Assembly: GCA_017617235.1 (NCBI GenBank)
Contig: JAFZWQ010000043.1
Location: 53,370 to 117,369, forward strand
Direction of reading: 5' to 3'
Source of the DNA: Bacteroidaceae bacterium
GTDB taxonomy: Bacteria > Bacteroidota > Bacteroidia > Bacteroidales > Bacteroidaceae
DNA: 64,000 bases
Within the stretch, counting starts at the first letter, position 1. Each line of letters opens with the position of its first letter. Both the position numbers and the translations under genes were made by a program. Shown here piece by piece: positions 63,275-64,000 of the stretch. The notes beneath the pieces are model-generated. The model saw only the letters and a list, made by a program, of their open reading frames with translations, had not been told where the DNA came from and made no database searches.

Positions 63275-63289
63275 GGGTTAAAGGTTAAT
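63262..63289. repeat. Heptamer repeat (GGTTAAG) across the cobU stop
   Basis: Units GGTTAAG, GGTTAAG, GGTTAAA, GGTTAAT; the cobU stop TAA (63272-63274) is inside the second. Confidence 0.8.
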
Positions 63290-63296
63290 GATTGAA

Positions 63297-64000
63297 ATGA
63301 GAGAGTTTAAGATAGAAAGGCCAGATCAGGCTTTGCGTCCGGCTATTCAGGACAAGATAGATAACCTGAACAAACCTAAAGGTTCGTTGGGCGTGTTGGA
63401 GGACATGGCCATGCAGGTGTGTCTGGTACAGCAGACGCTATCGCCTTCGTTGGCCCATCCATGCCACCTGCTCTTTGGTGGCGACCACGGCATCGAGCGT
63501 GAGGGCGTCAGCGTGTCACCGCGTGAGGTTACGTGGCAACAGATGATTAACTTCACCCGAGGCGGTGGTGGTGTGAATATGTTCTGTCGTCAGCATGGTT
63601 TCAAGTTGCGCATCGTCGATGTGGGTGTCGACCATGATTTCTCAATTGAAAATGGAAAATGGAAAATTGAAAATTATAAGATAGCTTATGGCACGAAGAA
63701 TTTCCTGCATGCGCCAGCGATGACAGAGGAAGAGTTTAACAAAGCTATCGAAGTTGGCGCCTCGTTGGTGGACGACTGCGTCGTAGAGGGGTGTCGTGTG
63801 CTTTGTATTGGAGAGATGGGTATAGGCAATACATCACCTTCCAGTATATGGATGAGCTTGTTCTGCAACATCCCCCTCGACGAGTGCATTGGTGCCGGTG
63901 CCGGTCTCGATACTCCAGGCATCCGCCATAAGCGCGAGGTATTGACAAAGGCCGTTGGACACTATAATAGTATCCTCTCACCTCTCACCTCTCACCTCTC
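63297..64000 (+). CDS. cobT: Nicotinate-nucleotide-dimethylbenzimidazole phosphoribosyltransferase (3' end outside window)
   Basis: 234 codons are visible from ATG 63297 (an ATG at 63288 would add MIE); the frame is open at the edge. Signatures: INNL-type start KIDNLNKPKGSLGVLE, LLFGGDHGIEREGVSVSP, RIVDVGVDHDF, YGTKNFL, IGEMGIGNTSPSS, GAGAGLDTPG. Makes alpha-ribazole phosphate for the lower ligand. Codons for SIENGKWKIENY (63641-63676) and SPLTSHL at the edge come from heptamer repeats. Relatives have only a short loop between VDVGVDHDF and YGTKNF. Confidence 0.93.
   Translation, partial: MREFKIERPDQALRPAIQDKIDNLNKPKGSLGVLEDMAMQVCLVQQTLSPSLAHPCHLLFGGDHGIEREGVSVSPREVTWQQMINFTRGGGGVNMFCRQHGFKLRIVDVGVDHDFSIENGKWKIENYKIAYGTKNFLHAPAMTEEEFNKAIEVGASLVDDCVVEGCRVLCIGEMGIGNTSPSSIWMSLFCNIPLDECIGAGAGLDTPGIRHKREVLTKAVGHYNSILSPLTSHL
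63644..63678. repeat. Heptamer repeat inside cobT
   Basis: Units AATTGAA, AATGGAA, AATGGAA, AATTGAA, AATTATA, read in frame. Confidence 0.8.
63974..64000. repeat. Heptamer repeat (CTCACCT) inside cobT, cut by window edge
   Basis: At least three CTCACCT units up to the last base of the window, in frame with cobT; the full length is not visible. Confidence 0.75.

Overview
The window looks like a chromosomal segment of a Bacteroidales bacterium, most likely Prevotella or a close relative. The evidence is the tig-clpP-clpX cluster, SurA/OstA-type envelope genes, many DUF4493/fimbrillin-like lipoproteins, an ArgF'-type carbamoyltransferase, and repeated use of the Bacteroidetes promoter TTTG-N19/20-TAnnTTTG in place of Shine-Dalgarno-led starts. 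GC content is moderate and coding density is high. No transposase, integrase, phage gene or CRISPR array is visible.

Layout. (1) 1-18430, minus strand: one tightly packed 13-gene run of exported proteins. It holds nine DUF4493-type lipoproteins (one also carrying a PCMD domain), a fimbrillin-like lipoprotein, a second PCMD lipoprotein, a beta-barrel protein and a giant InlB/Ig-repeat protein cut by the window edge. (2) 18431-20120: a 23-bp repeat array, a terminator and an OmpA-family gene. (3) 20197-28442, minus: guaB, two parvulin-type isomerases, an OstA-like protein, a small membrane protein and mutL. (4) 28551-34173, minus: tig-clpP-clpX with recQ on its own promoter. (5) 34174-34950: a gene-free, repeat-rich spacer containing a 170-bp MITE-like element. 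(6) 34951-37867, minus: ABC transporter, GntR regulator and GIN-domain lipoprotein. (7) 37876-47952: TonB-C protein, DMT exporter, peptide transporter, SulP transporter, tyrosine phosphatase, N-succinylornithine carbamoyltransferase, rpsO and yfhO. (8) 48008-58943: an extracellular polysaccharide or glycolipid locus with five glycosyltransferases (one broken), two acyltransferases, LicD, a cytidylyltransferase, an SDR, a Wzx flippase and Ugd. (9) 58948-59243: divergent tRNA-Pro and tRNA-Phe. (10) 59330-64000, plus: late cobalamin genes (threonine-P decarboxylase/cobyric acid synthase fusion, cbiB, cobU, cobT), with cobT cut by the window edge.

How the parts fit. Region 1 looks like a cell-surface assembly made from lipoproteins. 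Ten of them keep an Arg, usually in a Thr-Arg pair, 25-40 residues after the lipobox, as in type V (FimA/Mfa) pilins that mature by Arg cleavage. Region 8 can activate a polyol phosphate with CTP (cytidylyltransferase plus SDR) and transfer it (LicD), acylate the glycan, flip it and supply UDP-glucuronate. Region 9 has an odd arrangement: the ugd start codon lies four bases past the tRNA-Pro 3' end.

The most pervasive unexplained signal is a family of 7-bp (sometimes 8-bp) tandem repeats, different in sequence at each site. They sit at gene junctions, supply start and stop codons, lie in frame inside cobQ and cobT, and interrupt a glycosyltransferase gene.
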